Positions 35,531 through 44,139 of a stretch of 64,000 nt of DNA are shown piece by piece (position 1 is the first letter of the stretch; every line of letters begins with the position of its first letter). Source of the DNA: RYN-111 sp963760125 (lineage in GTDB: Bacteria > Actinomycetota > Actinomycetes > Mycobacteriales > SCTD01). The stretch lies in the NCBI GenBank assembly GCA_963760125.1, contig CAVXBV010000012.1:1-64000 (forward strand), in the 5' to 3' direction. The notes under the pieces are model-generated. The model searched no databases. It had not been told where the DNA came from and worked only from the letters and a program-made list of their open reading frames with translations. The position numbers and the translations under genes were made by a program.

Positions 35531-35651
35531 GCGGTCATCAGCGGTTCGGTCGGCGCCACGCGGACATACCTGTCTCGTCTCGTCGCGCACGTCCGCACGG
35601 CGGGCCCGGCCACCCCGGCCACCTGTACCACGGCGAGGAGGCGGCGACAGC

Positions 35652-36212
35652 GTGTTCTGCACCCAGTGCGGTCAGCAGAACCCCGACGGCAGCAAGTTCT
35701 GCAGCCGATGCGGGGCGGCCCTGGCGACGGCGACCCCTCGCGGGGTGAGTGACGCGGCAGACGCCACGTCCACCCTGTCCCTGCCGGACCTCGCGCTGGC
35801 CGGCGGTGCCGACGCGCCCGCGCCCGACGCGGCGGTTGGCGACGATCCGCTCGCCGAGGTCGGCGACGCGACCGCGGGCGTGGTGGACAGCTTGCCCGGT
35901 GGTTCTGCCTTGCTCGTGGTCAAGCGCGGGCCCAACGCCGGCTCGCGGTTCCTGCTCGACCAGGACGTGACCACCGCTGGACGTCACCCTGACAGCGAGA
36001 TCTTCCTCGACGACGTGACGGTCTCCCGACGTCACGCCGAGTTCGTGCGCGAAGACGAGGGCTTCCTCGTCCGTGACGTCGGCAGCCTCAACGGCACCTA
36101 CCTGAACCGCGAGCGCATCGATGCGGCCGCGCTCGCCGGCGGCGACGAGGTCCAGATCGGCAAGTACCGCCTGGTCTTCCTCACCGGACCACGCACGGGG
36201 CAGGGTCGGTGA
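35652..36212 (+). CDS. Zinc-ribbon plus FHA domain protein (GarA-like position)
   Basis: 186 residues from GTG 35652. It opens with a zinc ribbon (FCTQCGQQ, FCSRCGAA), then an Ala/Asp-rich linker, and a C-terminal FHA domain: VVKRGPNAGSRFLLDQ, TAGRHPDSEIFLDDVTVSRR, then GSLNGTYLNRERI. FHA binds phosphothreonine peptides. The place between gcvH and ftsR is that of GarA/OdhI, the kinase-controlled regulator of 2-oxoglutarate metabolism, but the ETTS-type N-terminal phosphorylation motif of GarA is not evident and a zinc ribbon stands instead. Overlaps ftsR by 4 bp. Confidence 0.8.
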   Translation: MFCTQCGQQNPDGSKFCSRCGAALATATPRGVSDAADATSTLSLPDLALAGGADAPAPDAAVGDDPLAEVGDATAGVVDSLPGGSALLVVKRGPNAGSRFLLDQDVTTAGRHPDSEIFLDDVTVSRRHAEFVREDEGFLVRDVGSLNGTYLNRERIDAAALAGGDEVQIGKYRLVFLTGPRTGQGR

Positions 36213-36973
36213 GCGTGGGTACGGCGGGCTCCCTGCCGAGCGTGAACCCGTCCCGCGCGTTCATGAGCATCGGTGAGGTCCTCGGCCAGCTCCGGCCTGA
36301 GTTCGCCGACATCACCATCTCCAAGATCCGCTTCCTCGAGGACGAGGGCCTGATCAAGCCGGAGCGCACGGCGTCGGGTTACCGGAAGTTCTCCCGCGAG
36401 GACGTGGGGCGGCTGCGCTACGTCCTGTCCGCCCAGCGGGACCACTACCTGCCGCTCCGGGTCATCAAGGAGCACCTCGACGCGATCGACCGTGGCCTCG
36501 AGCCGCCGGCGCTCGGCGGTGGCGGGCCGCGCGTTCCCCGCGCGCTCGTCGCGGCGGAAGGGATGCCGGGTCCCGAGGCCTTTCGTCCAGACGCGAGCGA
36601 GGTACGCCTGTCGCGGCGTGAGCTGCTGGACGCGGCCGGCTTGGAAGCGGAGCAGCTCGAGCAACTGGAGCAGTACGGACTCCTCGGACCGCGACCGGGC
36701 GGCTCGCACTACGACGGCGACGCGCTGATCGTGGCCAAGACCGTCGCCGAGATGTCGCGCTTCGGCATCGAGGCGCGTCACCTGCGGCCGTTCAAGGCCG
36801 CCGCCGACCGCGAGATCGGCCTCGTCGAGCAGGTCGTCACGCCCCTGGTCCGGCAGCGCAGTCCCGAGGCGCGGGCCCGCGCCGAGGAGGTGTCGCGCGA
36901 GCTGGCGTCCCTGTCGGTCAAGCTGCACGCCACGCTCGTCAAGGCCGGGCTGTCGCCGGGGCTGCGGCGCTGA
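36209..36973 (+). CDS. ftsR: MerR-family regulator FtsR
   Basis: 254 residues from GTG 36209. The winged HTH is FMSIGEVLGQLRPEFADITI followed by SKIRFLEDEGLIKPERTASG and RKFSREDVGRLRYVLSAQRD. The long C-terminal part (LLDAAGLEAEQLEQLEQYGL, then the VAKTVAEMSRFGIEARHLRP segment) is typical of the actinobacterial FtsR group. In Corynebacterium glutamicum FtsR activates ftsZ. The order FHA-ftsR-DUF151-merR-gcvP is the standard one. Confidence 0.88.
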   Translation: MSVGTAGSLPSVNPSRAFMSIGEVLGQLRPEFADITISKIRFLEDEGLIKPERTASGYRKFSREDVGRLRYVLSAQRDHYLPLRVIKEHLDAIDRGLEPPALGGGGPRVPRALVAAEGMPGPEAFRPDASEVRLSRRELLDAAGLEAEQLEQLEQYGLLGPRPGGSHYDGDALIVAKTVAEMSRFGIEARHLRPFKAAADREIGLVEQVVTPLVRQRSPEARARAEEVSRELASLSVKLHATLVKAGLSPGLRR

Positions 36974-37080
36974 GCCGGTCGCCACAGACCACCCCGGCAC
37001 GGCGTCGGGTACGGCGGTAGGGTTCGACGCGGCGCGGAGTTCCGTGCCTGCCCCTCGCCCGATCCCCTGTGGAGGACCTG

Positions 37081-37575
37081 ATGACTGATCAGGACGGCCC
37101 CGCGCTGACGGAGCTCACCGTGGTCGGCGTGCGCGTCGAGCTGCCGAGCCAGCAGCCGATCGTGCTGCTCAAGGAAGCCGGGGGCGAGCGGTACCTCCCG
37201 ATCTGGATCGGTGCGGTCGAGGCCACGGCGATCGCGTTCGCCCAGCAGGGCATCGTCACGGCCCGGCCCATGACGCACGACCTGCTGCGTGACCTGCTCG
37301 AAGCCCTCGACCGGCCGCTGGAGGGCGTCACGATCAGCGACCTGCGGGACGGGGTGTTCTACGCCGAGCTGCGCTTCGCGGACGGTGTGACCGTCAGCGC
37401 CCGGCCCAGTGACGCCATCGCGCTCGCCATGCGCACCGGGGCGGTGATCCGCGGCGAGGAGTCCGTCCTCGCCGAGGCGGGCATCGCCATCCCCGATGAG
37501 CAGGAGGACGAGGTGGAGAAGTTCCGCGAGTTCCTCGACACCATTACGCCCGAGGACTTCGAGCACCCCGCGTGA
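37081..37575 (+). CDS. DUF151 bifunctional nuclease family protein
   Basis: 164 residues from ATG 37081; GGAGG at 37070-37074 gives good spacing, so the GTG at 37069 is not used. DUF151 motifs: LTVVGVRVELPSQQPIVLLK, ERYLPIWIGAVEATAIAFAQ, TRPMTHDLL-like (ARPMTHDLLRDLLEAL) and VTVSARPSDAIALAMRTGA. Some plant members have nuclease activity; the bacterial role is unclear. It lies between ftsR and a second merR gene. Confidence 0.88.
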   Translation: MTDQDGPALTELTVVGVRVELPSQQPIVLLKEAGGERYLPIWIGAVEATAIAFAQQGIVTARPMTHDLLRDLLEALDRPLEGVTISDLRDGVFYAELRFADGVTVSARPSDAIALAMRTGAVIRGEESVLAEAGIAIPDEQEDEVEKFREFLDTITPEDFEHPA

Positions 37576-37690
37576 CGCATCCCGCTTGACCACGCTCAAC
37601 CCTGACCCTCGACCACAGGTTGAGGTCCCCGACGCGCCGCCCGCGGTCGTTGACCGCGGTGTTGCCAGTTTCTACGGTGACCTCTCGAAG

Positions 37691-37737
37691 GACGCCTTCA
37701 AGGACCCCTTCGAGGACCCCTTCGAGGACCTTTCGAG
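37691..37737 (+). repeat. 12-bp tandem repeat, about 4 copies
   Basis: GACGCCTTCAAG (37691-37702), GACCCCTTCGAG twice (37703-37726) and a partial GACCTTTCGAG (37727-37737). In the frame of the downstream merR gene these read DAFK-DPFE-DPFE. They lie upstream of the preferred merR start, so they may be leader DNA or, if TTG 37586 is used, a protein repeat. Confidence 0.8.
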
Positions 37738-37759
37738 CACGGACAGCAAGGAGCGCACG

Positions 37760-38410
<651 letters not shown>

Positions 38411-38525
38411 GCGGACCGCCTGGCCCGCACCCCGGTAGATCCCCTGTCGTGACGTCCACCACGGCGCGCCGGGAGTGCGTGGGCCGTCCCCGGGCTGCTA
38501 GCGTCGTCGTACGCCGATGACCCCC

Positions 38526-38735
38526 GCGGGAGAGTCCCTACGCAGCCAGCGCAGGGCGCCGAAGGAGCAACACTCCCCACCAACCTCTCAGGCCCCGTGA
38601 ACCGCGACGGGTCGGCGACTCTGGAAAGCGCCAGCCCCGTGGCAGCGGGCCTGGACACCGACGGTGCAAACGCCTGGATCCCGTGGCAGCGGGAGCGGGC
38701 GTGAAGCTCTCAGGTCCCATGACAGAGGGGGAGGG
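38526..38735 (+). ncRNA. Tandem glycine riboswitch (gcvT motif) before gcvP
   Basis: Two aptamer-like units. Unit 1 (about 38526-38630) has GGGAGAGT, the core GCGCCGAAGGAGCAA, CCTCTCAGGC and closes with GACTCTGG. Unit 2 (about 38640-38735) has GACGGTGCAAACGCC, GCTCTCAGGTCCCATGACAG and a closing G run. The CCGAAGGAGCAA and CTCTCAGG elements are the hallmarks of glycine aptamers. A -10-like TAGCGT at 38499-38504 would start transcription just upstream. Glycine binding should raise gcvP expression. About 67 nt separate unit 2 from the gcvP ATG. Confidence 0.9.
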
Positions 38736-38802
38736 ACAGCCCCCAGCGTCAGCGCGCTCGCCTTCGAGCGTGGCAGCGCCGTTGCCCTCCGGGAGAACCC
38801 TC

Positions 38803-41622
38803 ATGTCCAGCACCCCGCTCACCCTGCGCGACCTCGAGTCCGCCGCCCCCTTCGCGGAGCGGCACATCGGCCCGTCCGAGGACGAGGTCGCCAAGATGCT
38901 GGCCGTCATCGGCCACGGCTCGCTCGACGACCTCGCCCGGACGGCGGTCCCGGACGCCATCCGCGCCACCGAGGCGCTCGTCCTCCCGCCGGCAGCCTCC
39001 GAGGCGGAGGCCATCGCCGAGCTGCGCGCCCTCGCCGCGCAGAACCAGGTCCAGGTGCCCATGCTCGGTCTGGGCTACCACGGCACCCACACCCCGCCGG
39101 TCGTGCTGCGCAACGTGCTGGAGAACCCCGCCTGGTACACCGCCTACACGCCGTACCAGCCGGAGATCAGCCAGGGGCGGCTCGAGGCGCTGTTGAACTT
39201 CCAGACGATGATCGGCGACCTCACCGGCCTGCCGACGTCGAACGCCTCGCTGCTCGACGAGGGGACCGCGGCCGCCGAGGCGATGACGCTGTGCCGGCGG
39301 CAGAGCAAGGCGCCGCAGGACGCGGTGTTCGCTGTCGACCAGGACTGCCACCCGCAGACGATCGCCGTCGTGCAGACCCGCGCCTTCCCGCTCGGGCTCG
39401 AGGTCGTGGTTGTCGACTTGTCTACAGATCTTCCTAGCAACATCTTCGGTCTCCTGGTGCAGTACCCCGGCACGAAAGGCCAGGTCAGGGACCTGAAGCC
39501 GCTGGTGGCCCAGGCGCACGACCAGGGTGCCCTCGTCGCTGTCGCGGCCGATCTGCTCGCGCTCACCCTCCTGGAGAGCCCGGGTGACGCCGGTGCCGAC
39601 GTCGCGGTCGGCACCTCCCAGCGGTTCGGCGTCCCGCTCGGGTACGGCGGACCGCACGCCGGCTACATGGCGGTCCGGACCGGCCTCGAGCGGGCTATCC
39701 CCGGGCGCCTGGTCGGGGTGAGCGTCGACGCGGCAGGCCGCCCGGCGTACCGCCTGGCGCTGCAGACGCGGGAGCAGCACATCCGCCGGGAGAAGGCGAC
39801 CAGCAACATCTGCACCGCGCAGGTGCTGCTCGCGGTCATCGCCGGCATGTACGCCACGTGGCACGGCCCGGACGGCCTGACGACCATCGCGCGTCGCACG
39901 CACCGGTACGCCGCTCTGCTGGGCGCTGCCCTGGGCGCCGGCGGTGCCTACTTCGACACGATCACCGTTCCCACCGCCGACGCCGCGGCGGTCGTGGAGC
40001 GGGCCCGCGAGGCAGGCGTCGACCTGCGCGACCTCGGCGACGCCGTCGGCATCAGCACCGACGAGACCACGACCCGTGCCCACCTCGACCTGGTCACGGA
40101 CGCCTTCGGTGCCCAGCGGCAGGACTGGGACGCGCTCGACGCCGCCACCCCGGACGCGCTGCCGGCCGGCCTCCTACGCCAGAGCGCGTTCCTCACCCAC
40201 GAGGTGTTCCGCAGCCACCACAGCGAGACGGCCATGCTGCGCTACCTGCGCCGGCTGTCCGACAAGGACCTCGCGCTGGACCGCACGATGATCCCGCTCG
40301 GCTCGTGCACGATGAAGCTCAACGCCACGACGGAGATGGAGCCGGTCACCTGGCCGGAGTTCGGGGCGATCCACCCGTTCACGCCGACCCGGCACGCTCG
40401 CGGCTACCGGCAGCTCATCACCGACCTCGAGGGCTGGCTGTGCGAGGTCACCGGCTACGACGCCGTGTCCCTGCAGCCGAACGCGGGCTCCCAGGGCGAG
40501 CTCGCCGGCCTGCTGGCGATCCACGCCTACCACCGGGCCAACGGGGACCACGACCGGGACGTCTGCCTGATCCCGGCGAGCGCCCACGGCACCAACGCGG
40601 CCAGTGCGGTCATGGCCGGGCTCAAGGTGGTCGTCGTCGGCACGACGCCGAGCGGTGACGTCGACGTCGAGGACCTCAAGGCCAAGATCGAGACCCACCG
40701 CGCGACGCTCGCCGCGATCATGATCACCTACCCGAGCACCCACGGGGTGTTCGAGCAGCAGGTGACCGAGATCTGCGGGCTCGTGCACGACGCCGGCGGT
40801 CAGGTGTACGTCGACGGCGCGAACCTCAACGCGCTCGTGGGACTGGCCCGTCCGGGGAAGTTCGGCGCCGACGTCAGCCACCTCAACCTGCACAAGACGT
40901 TCTGCATCCCGCACGGCGGGGGAGGACCCGGGGTCGGCCCCGTCGGCGTGCGGGCCCACCTGGCGCCGTACCTGCCGAACCACCCGCTCAACGACGAGTG
41001 CGGCCCGGCGACCGGCCCCGGCCCGATCAGCGCGGCGCCGTACGGCTCGGCTGGGATCCTCCCGATCTCGTGGGCGTACGTCCGGATGATGGGTGGCCCC
41101 GGGCTGACCCGCGCCACGCAGGTCGCGGTGCTGAGCGCGAACTACGTGGCCGCGCGCCTCCAGCCGCACTACCCGGTGCTCTATACCGGCCGGGGCGGCC
41201 TGGTCGCGCACGAGTGCATCGTGGACCTGCGGCAGATCACCAAGGACACCGGCGTCACGGTCGACGACGTGGCCAAGCGCCTCATCGACTACGGCTTCCA
41301 CGCCCCGACGATGAGCTTCCCGGTCGCCGGCACGCTCATGATCGAGCCGACGGAGAGCGAGGACCTGCGGGAGCTGGACCGGTTCTGCGACGCCATGATC
41401 GCCATCCGCGGGGAGATCGACACCGATCGGGACATCCTCGCGGGCGCGCCGCACACCGCCGAGTCCGTCGTGGGGGACCTTCCCTACGACCGGCAGCGCG
41501 CCGCGTTTCCCGCGGGCGTCAGCAAGGGCGCGAAGTACTGGCCGCCGGTACGCCGGATCGACGGAGCGTACGGCGACCGCAACCTGGTCTGCTCGTGCCC
41601 GCCGATGGAGGACCTGAGCTGA
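38803..41622 (+). CDS. gcvP: Glycine dehydrogenase (decarboxylating), P protein
   Basis: 939 residues from ATG 38803; earlier in-frame codons lie in the riboswitch leader. It starts FAERHIGPSEDEVAKMLAVI; the N-terminal half has LLDEGTAAAEAMTL and the C-terminal half LPLGSCTMKL-like (MIPLGSCTMKLNATTEM), with the PLP lysine in LNLHKTFCIPHGGGGPG. It decarboxylates glycine and passes the aminomethyl group to GcvH. Length matches the single-chain enzyme. It is the only gene directly downstream of the riboswitch; gcvT is elsewhere. Confidence 0.97.
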   Translation: MSSTPLTLRDLESAAPFAERHIGPSEDEVAKMLAVIGHGSLDDLARTAVPDAIRATEALVLPPAASEAEAIAELRALAAQNQVQVPMLGLGYHGTHTPPVVLRNVLENPAWYTAYTPYQPEISQGRLEALLNFQTMIGDLTGLPTSNASLLDEGTAAAEAMTLCRRQSKAPQDAVFAVDQDCHPQTIAVVQTRAFPLGLEVVVVDLSTDLPSNIFGLLVQYPGTKGQVRDLKPLVAQAHDQGALVAVAADLLALTLLESPGDAGADVAVGTSQRFGVPLGYGGPHAGYMAVRTGLERAIPGRLVGVSVDAAGRPAYRLALQTREQHIRREKATSNICTAQVLLAVIAGMYATWHGPDGLTTIARRTHRYAALLGAALGAGGAYFDTITVPTADAAAVVERAREAGVDLRDLGDAVGISTDETTTRAHLDLVTDAFGAQRQDWDALDAATPDALPAGLLRQSAFLTHEVFRSHHSETAMLRYLRRLSDKDLALDRTMIPLGSCTMKLNATTEMEPVTWPEFGAIHPFTPTRHARGYRQLITDLEGWLCEVTGYDAVSLQPNAGSQGELAGLLAIHAYHRANGDHDRDVCLIPASAHGTNAASAVMAGLKVVVVGTTPSGDVDVEDLKAKIETHRATLAAIMITYPSTHGVFEQQVTEICGLVHDAGGQVYVDGANLNALVGLARPGKFGADVSHLNLHKTFCIPHGGGGPGVGPVGVRAHLAPYLPNHPLNDECGPATGPGPISAAPYGSAGILPISWAYVRMMGGPGLTRATQVAVLSANYVAARLQPHYPVLYTGRGGLVAHECIVDLRQITKDTGVTVDDVAKRLIDYGFHAPTMSFPVAGTLMIEPTESEDLRELDRFCDAMIAIRGEIDTDRDILAGAPHTAESVVGDLPYDRQRAAFPAGVSKGAKYWPPVRRIDGAYGDRNLVCSCPPMEDLS

Positions 41623-41663
41623 CGCTCAGCCGGTCCGCTCAGGCGGTGACACCGGACGCCTGC

Positions 41664-41858
41664 TCAGGCGACGAGGCGGACCTGGGGGCGGTGCGGTGCC
41701 ACGACGCGACGGTCGGGCAGGATCTCGCCGGTGTCGTCGAACACGACGACGCCGTTGCACAGCAGGGCCCAGCCCTGCTCGGGGTGCGCGTGCAGCACAC
41801 GCGCCGCATCGTGGTCGGGTGCGTCAGCGGGGGGGCAGGCGGGCTGGTGCGTGCACAT
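41664..41858 (-). CDS. DUF5999 family small protein
   Basis: 64 residues from ATG 41858, with a ribosome site (GAGG) upstream. The actinobacterial DUF5999 pattern is clear: MCTHQPACPPADAPDHDAAR, HPEQGWALLCNGVVVFDDTG and VVAPHRP. The Cys-His-Cys start could bind metal. Function unknown. It converges on gcvP with 41 bp between stops and diverges from the pabB-like gene. Confidence 0.8.
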   Translation of the reverse strand: MCTHQPACPPADAPDHDAARVLHAHPEQGWALLCNGVVVFDDTGEILPDRRVVAPHRPQVRLVA

Positions 41859-41992
41859 CTCGTGGCCTCTTCGGTGGTGCGCTCTGGGCTGGCTCGTCGT
41901 GGTCCGGTGAGCCGGTCGTGCGGCGGACGCGGGTGGCGTCCTGGTGTGCGGGGCCGAGCAGCGAAACTCTCTTCACACGTGTCGGTCATCAC

Positions 41993-43126
41993 ATGCTCTC
42001 ACTGAACCCCAACGAGGGTGGCCCTTTCGGGGGAACGGGTGGGGACGAACCTTCTGGCCGTCCTCCCTCGTGGTCCGGGCCGCGGCGAGAGGTGGACCGT
42101 CTGGAGACGGCGGAGGCGCCCGAGCTGCTGGCGTTCCTGCGCTCGGTCGAGGCCCAGGTCCGCTCCGACAGGTACGGCGTGGCGCTGCTGATCGGGGCGC
42201 GCGGCTGCGCAGAGATCGGGGACGTGCCGCTGGGCCGGCCCAGCCCGGTCGGGGTCCCCGAGTGCGTCGCTGTGGTCCTGGAACGCACCAGCGCACCCGA
42301 GCCCGTGGCACGGCGGGAGCCGGCGCACGTGGGCGAGTGGACCACGTCGTGGACGGACGCGGAGCACGCGGCGGCCGTGGAAGAGGTGCGTCAGGCCATC
42401 GCGCGGGGCGACGTCTACCAGGCCAATGTGGTCGGTCACCGGCGGGCGGACCTGGCCGGCGACCCCGCCACCCTGGCCGGTCGCCTGCCCGCGGGGCGGT
42501 ACCGCGGCACCTTGTCCGGAGCCGGCTGGTGGGTGGGGACGTCCTCCCCGGAGCAGGTCGTGCAGGTGCGAGGGGATCGGGTCACGACCATCCCGATCAA
42601 GGGCACGGCACACGACCGGACCGTCCTGCGCGACAGCCTCAAGGACCGGGCCGAGCACGTGATGATCGTCGACCTCGCGCGCAACGACCTCGCCCGGGTG
42701 ACCGACGTCGGTTCCGTGGTCGTGGAGGACCTCTACGCGCTGTCGGACTGGTCGGGGCTCTGGCACGCGAGCTCGGTCGTCGCCGGCCGGCTGCGCGCGG
42801 GTACGTCGCTGCCCGAGGTGCTGGCAGCCGTGCTGCCTGGCGGCTCGGTCACCGGTGCGCCCAAGCGGGCGGCCTGCGCGCTGCTCGCGGAACTGGAGCC
42901 GGTCGGACGAGGACCGGCGATGGGCGCACTGGGCTTCTGGGCGGCTGAAGGGCTCGACCTCGGGTTGAGCATCAGGACGGTAGCCGCATGTGACGGCCAG
43001 ATCCACCTGTGGGCAGGCGGGGGGATCACCTGGTCCAGCGACCCCGCGGGCGAGGTCGCGGAGGCTCACGCGAAGGCGGCACCGATGGTCCGCGCCCTCG
43101 CTCAGGTGCGGCCCTCGTCCTCCTGA
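41993..43126 (+). CDS. pabB: Chorismate-binding enzyme, aminodeoxychorismate synthase component I-like
   Basis: 377 residues from ATG 41993; GTG 42092 (MDRLETAEAP) is a serious alternative, since residues 1-33 are low-complexity. Chorismate-binding motifs: VRQAIARGDVYQANVV, MIVDLARNDLARV, LPGGSVTGAPKRAACALL and GFWAAEGLDLGLSIRT. TTIPIKGTAHD contains the PIKGT lysine motif typical of PabB, where TrpE has PIAGT. The product would be aminodeoxychorismate for folate. The N-terminal domain is short, and no glutaminase partner is adjacent. Its 3' end overlaps the convergent HAD gene by 25 bp. Confidence 0.8.
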   Translation: MLSLNPNEGGPFGGTGGDEPSGRPPSWSGPRREVDRLETAEAPELLAFLRSVEAQVRSDRYGVALLIGARGCAEIGDVPLGRPSPVGVPECVAVVLERTSAPEPVARREPAHVGEWTTSWTDAEHAAAVEEVRQAIARGDVYQANVVGHRRADLAGDPATLAGRLPAGRYRGTLSGAGWWVGTSSPEQVVQVRGDRVTTIPIKGTAHDRTVLRDSLKDRAEHVMIVDLARNDLARVTDVGSVVVEDLYALSDWSGLWHASSVVAGRLRAGTSLPEVLAAVLPGGSVTGAPKRAACALLAELEPVGRGPAMGALGFWAAEGLDLGLSIRTVAACDGQIHLWAGGGITWSSDPAGEVAEAHAKAAPMVRALAQVRPSSS

Positions 43127-43581
43127 GCGTGGTGCAGCGCGGCCGAACGAGGAGCCCACAGGGCCCGCAGTACGGTCCAGCCCGCCTGCTCGTAGGCGTC
43201 GCAGACCTCGAGGTCGTCGTCGACGACCACCGCCACCACCCGGTCCGCCGCCAGGCGGTGCAGGAGGATCGGCTTCACCTTCCGGGCCGGCCGGTGGTCC
43301 CGGTTGGCGCGCATCAACAGCCGACCCTGGGGCAGGCGGTGCTGGGCCAGCCAGGCCGCGGTCGCCGCGCGACACCACTCGGGGCGGCCGGTGAGGTAGA
43401 CCACCTCGCAGTCGACGGCAGCTTCGAGGGCGAGGGCCCGCCCCTGTTCGTGGACAGCGTCGTTCGGCGCCGCGCCGAAGAAGCCACCCCAGTCGGGCCG
43501 GCCGCCGGACTCCAGGAAGTGGACGCGATGGCTCACGTCGGCGAGAACTCCGTCGATGTCAAAGACCGCCAGCGGACGCAC
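43102..43581 (-). CDS. HAD-superfamily phosphatase (polynucleotide kinase 3'-phosphatase-like)
   Basis: 159 residues from GTG 43581. HAD motif I is AVFDIDGVLADVSHRVHFL, motif II lies in VVYLTGRPEWCRAATAAWLA, motif III lysine in RKVKPILLHRL and motif IV in VVAVVVDDDLEVCDAYEQAG. This pattern (TGRPE..R, VDD) is that of the small phosphatase domain seen in Pnkp/LNS2-type proteins. The substrate is unknown. The 25-bp tail-to-tail overlap with the pabB-like gene means both C-termini share sequence. Confidence 0.8.
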   Translation of the reverse strand: MRPLAVFDIDGVLADVSHRVHFLESGGRPDWGGFFGAAPNDAVHEQGRALALEAAVDCEVVYLTGRPEWCRAATAAWLAQHRLPQGRLLMRANRDHRPARKVKPILLHRLAADRVVAVVVDDDLEVCDAYEQAGWTVLRALWAPRSAALHHAQEDEGRT

Positions 43582-43608
43582 GGTTCCACCGTAGGGGAGT
43601 GGTCAGGT

Positions 43609-43632
43609 CCCCTGGCCCGACTGGGCCAGGGG
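43609..43632. terminator. Perfect 10-bp stem-loop
   Basis: CCCCTGGCCC (43609-43618), loop GACT, GGGCCAGGGG (43623-43632). No U-tract follows on either strand, as is common for actinobacterial terminators. It sits in a divergent gap, so on the + strand it could end read-through from the pabB-like gene; a structural or regulatory role is equally possible. Confidence 0.55.
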
Positions 43633-43683
43633 GAACCATCACGACGGGTGGTCCAGCGCAGCGCGACGCCGGTCGATGGTGGG

Positions 43684-43713
43684 TCTGTACGCCAGCAGTC
43701 TGTACGCCAGCAG
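43684..43713 (+). repeat. 15-bp perfect direct repeat x2
   Basis: TCTGTACGCCAGCAG occurs twice back to back (43684-43698 and 43699-43713), 12 bp upstream of the GTG at 43726. It covers the place where promoter or operator elements would be expected. Confidence 0.9.
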
Positions 43714-43725
43714 AGGGAGAGCACT

Positions 43726-43980
43726 GTGCGCATCACCGACCTCGCCACCACCGCTCCGATCGCGATGCGGCCGGACGGGACGCGCCGTGGCGACAGCACC
43801 GCGGCAGTCCACGTCCTGGGCTCGGCCCCACGCGACGCCGACCACCCCGATGCGATCGCGGCGTCCGCGCTCGCGCGGGCCGCGGGACAGGCCCAGGCCG
43901 GGCGGCTTGTCGCGGCCGCGAACCAGGGCGCTGCGCTTAGCGTCCTCGGCGATCGTCTGGACCTCGCGCTGGCTCCGTGA
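43726..43980 (+). CDS. Hypothetical protein, 84 aa
   Basis: GTG 43726 preceded by AGGGAGA. The product is Ala/Arg/Asp-rich: MRITDLATTAPIAMRPDGTR, then HPDAIAASALARAAGQAQAG, a likely amphipathic helix. No signal peptide, membrane segment or known domain. A 15-bp duplication lies just before it and its stop (TGA 43978-43980) falls in the first unit of a 14-bp array. Coding potential is moderate; it could be an anti-sigma or chaperone-like small protein, but nothing supports a function. Confidence 0.5.
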   Translation: MRITDLATTAPIAMRPDGTRRGDSTAAVHVLGSAPRDADHPDAIAASALARAAGQAQAGRLVAAANQGAALSVLGDRLDLALAP

Positions 43981-44043
43981 ACGACGCACCGTGAACGACG
44001 CACCGTGAACGACGCACCGTGAACGACGCACCGTGAACGACGC
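43977..44043 (+). repeat. 14-bp tandem repeat x4 plus partial, over a stop codon
   Basis: GTGAACGACGCACC repeats perfectly at 43977-43990, 43991-44004, 44005-44018 and 44019-44032; a fifth copy is intact for 11 bases (44033-44043). The TGA of the 84-residue gene is in unit 1. Confidence 0.95.
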
Positions 44044-44078
44044 GCGCCACGCTCGATCACGAGGGGCCTGCTCGGAGG

Positions 44079-44098
44079 ACTAGTCCTTTTGGGCTAGT
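44079..44098. promoter_or_regulatory. Dyad ACTAGTCC-TTTT-GGGCTAGT upstream of the subtilase
   Basis: An 8-bp inverted repeat with a TTTT loop; the single mismatch would be a U-G pair in RNA. The left arm lies inside a perfect palindrome AGGACTAGTCCT (44076-44087). It is about 42 bp before the subtilase GTG at 44140 and could be a regulator-binding site or a leader hairpin. Confidence 0.45.
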
Positions 44099-44139
44099 GA
44101 GGTTGCGGAAAGTGGCCCTTACTTCACCTTGCGTGAGCA

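Noticed and set aside
43977..44043. Possible CRISPR array
   Set aside because: Units are 14 bp back to back with no spacers, and no cas gene is present.
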